Shown here piece by piece: positions 6,216 to 7,229 of a DNA stretch of 7,229 nt. A program made the position numbers and the translations under genes. A model generated the notes under the pieces. The model searched no databases and was not told where the DNA came from. It was given only the letters and a program-made list of their open reading frames with translations. This stretch comes from Candidatus Acidiferrum typicum. GTDB lineage: Bacteria; Acidobacteriota; Terriglobia; Acidiferrales; UBA7541. The stretch is taken from the NCBI GenBank assembly GCA_025463105.1, contig JAOAPW010000344.1, forward strand, positions 1-7,229. The letters run 5' to 3'. Every line of letters begins with the position of its first letter. Within the stretch, counting starts at the first letter, position 1.

Positions 6216-7229
6216 CTATCTTGACTCCTTCTGCGCGGCCACCAGCGGAGGCAGCGAGAAGAATTCCCGTACCCGGGCGTTGACCACTTCCCCTCCCTGC
6301 GTTACCAAAGTACTTTGAATAATTTCATCCTCTGAATTGAGTTGAAGTTTTCCGTCCTTGACCATGTAGGAGAGAAATGCAGTGATATTTTTTGCGTACA
6401 TCTGACTCGCATGATAGGGAACGGCGGTCGCCAGATTGAAATATCCGACGATGGTAACGCCGTGTTCAACAACCTTTTTTCCGGCCTGCGTGTATTCGCA
6501 GTTTCCACCGCGCTCCGCCGCAAGATCGACGATTACCGAGCCAGGCGCCATGCCTGCAACCATTTCGCGCGTCACCAGCACCGGAGATTTCTTGCCGGGG
6601 ACTACGGCGGCCGTGATGACAACGTCACTTTCGGCGACGACCTTACCCAACAATTCGCGTTGGCGGCGATAGAATTCCTCATCCTGGGCCTTCGCGTAAC
6701 CACCCGCGTCTTGCGCATCCTTGGCTTCAATCGGCAACTCGACAAACCTCCCACCGAGACTTTGGACCTGCTCTTTAGCGGCCGGCCGCAGATCGTATGC
6801 CGATACAACTGCTCCCAGGCGGCGCGCCGTGGCAAGCGCCTGCAGCCCTGCAACGCCCGCACCGATAACGAGCACGCGAGCGGGCGTGATTGTTCCTGCC
6901 GCGGTCGTGAGCATGGGAAAAATTTTCGGGAGCGCATCGGCAGCGATGAGGGCCGCCTTATAGCCGCAGATCGTACCCATTGAGGAAAGCGCATCCATAC
7001 TTTGGGCGCGAGTGGTTCTGGGCATGAATTCAATTGAAAAAGAGGTTACTCCCGTCGCCGCGATTTCGCGAACCGTCTCCAGCGAACCAAACGGCCGCAA
7101 AAACCCAATTAACACCTGGCCGCTGCGGAAGTAGGGGACGTCGGCCTTGCCGGTCTGATCGTTCGAGCCGTAACAAAGAACCTGCACCACAATGTCCGCC
7201 GCGCGAAAGACCTCAGCGCGATCGGCAAG
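6216..7229 (-). CDS. pntAA: NAD(P) transhydrogenase subunit alpha, NAD-binding part (5' end outside window)
   Basis: 337 residues are present; the frame stays open to the right window edge and keeps matching the family there (AEVFRAADIVVQVLCYG), so the GTG at 7188-7190 is not the start. About 40-50 N-terminal residues should be missing, judged against the usual 370-400. This soluble domain I binds NAD(H). Visible motifs, counted from the window edge: RTTRAQSMDALSSM (71-84), the Rossmann loop VIGAGVAGLQAL (121-132), followed by AYDLRP (144-149) whose Asp should hold the adenine ribose, VVPGKKSP (209-216), VDLAAERGGNCE (234-245) and GYFNLATAVPYHASQMYAKN (262-281). It is the first gene of the three-gene pnt operon; the operon promoter lies outside the window. 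Alanine dehydrogenase is a relative, but the pntAB-pntB context and the RAQSMD motif decide the call. Confidence 0.96.
   Translation of the reverse strand, partial: LADRAEVFRAADIVVQVLCYGSNDQTGKADVPYFRSGQVLIGFLRPFGSLETVREIAATGVTSFSIEFMPRTTRAQSMDALSSMGTICGYKAALIAADALPKIFPMLTTAAGTITPARVLVIGAGVAGLQALATARRLGAVVSAYDLRPAAKEQVQSLGGRFVELPIEAKDAQDAGGYAKAQDEEFYRRQRELLGKVVAESDVVITAAVVPGKKSPVLVTREMVAGMAPGSVIVDLAAERGGNCEYTQAGKKVVEHGVTIVGYFNLATAVPYHASQMYAKNITAFLSYMVKDGKLQLNSEDEIIQSTLVTQGGEVVNARVREFFSLPPLVAAQKESR

Noticed and set aside
6342..6983. 213-residue plus-strand open frame opposite pntAA
   Set aside because: It is antisense to conserved transhydrogenase sequence and its translation shows no family motif.
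7188..7190. GTG as the start codon of pntAA
   Set aside because: The frame remains open and family-like upstream to the window edge, and starting here would leave domain I too short.

Overview
This looks like an ordinary chromosomal stretch of a soil-type Acidobacteriota member. The suggestion is inferred from moderately high G+C (judged by eye), purine-rich Shine-Dalgarno sites (AGGAGG, GAGGAG) before most genes, and a gene content of secreted NHL-propeller, DUF1080 and small 'TGCL' proteins that is common in that phylum. No decisive taxonomic marker is present. I see no insertion sequence, phage gene, CRISPR array, tRNA or rRNA.

Left part (89-2580, minus strand): a complete class V PLP aminotransferase of the serine/alanine-glyoxylate type. 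Upstream of it, transcribed in the same direction, lies a gene for an exported NHL/six-bladed beta-propeller protein. The two are separated by 230 bp that hold a perfect 13-bp inverted repeat, so they are probably separate transcription units.

Middle part (2581-4214): a 167-bp divergent spacer leads to an exported DUF1080 (3-keto-disaccharide hydrolase-like) protein on the plus strand. This gene converges on a minus-strand gene for a 94-residue protein that resembles a small dimeric alpha-beta barrel. A second divergent spacer (3665-3872) carries the clearest promoters of the window: an extended -10 element for the 94-residue gene, and a TTGACA-N17-TATTGT promoter for a 113-residue exported protein with two cysteines. 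That gene ends in a textbook intrinsic terminator.

Right part (4520-7229, minus strand): a three-gene operon for the proton-translocating NAD(P) transhydrogenase, pntAA-pntAB-pntB. pntAA is cut by the right window edge; pntAB follows it after 2 bp, and pntB overlaps pntAB by 4 bp. The enzyme couples hydride transfer between NAD(H) and NADP(H) to proton movement across the cytoplasmic membrane. The membrane subunits PntAB and PntB carry matched departures from the usual channel motifs.

Apart from the pnt operon, I see no evidence that the genes form one system. I found no new multi-gene system here; the findings are small regulatory or sequence-variant observations.
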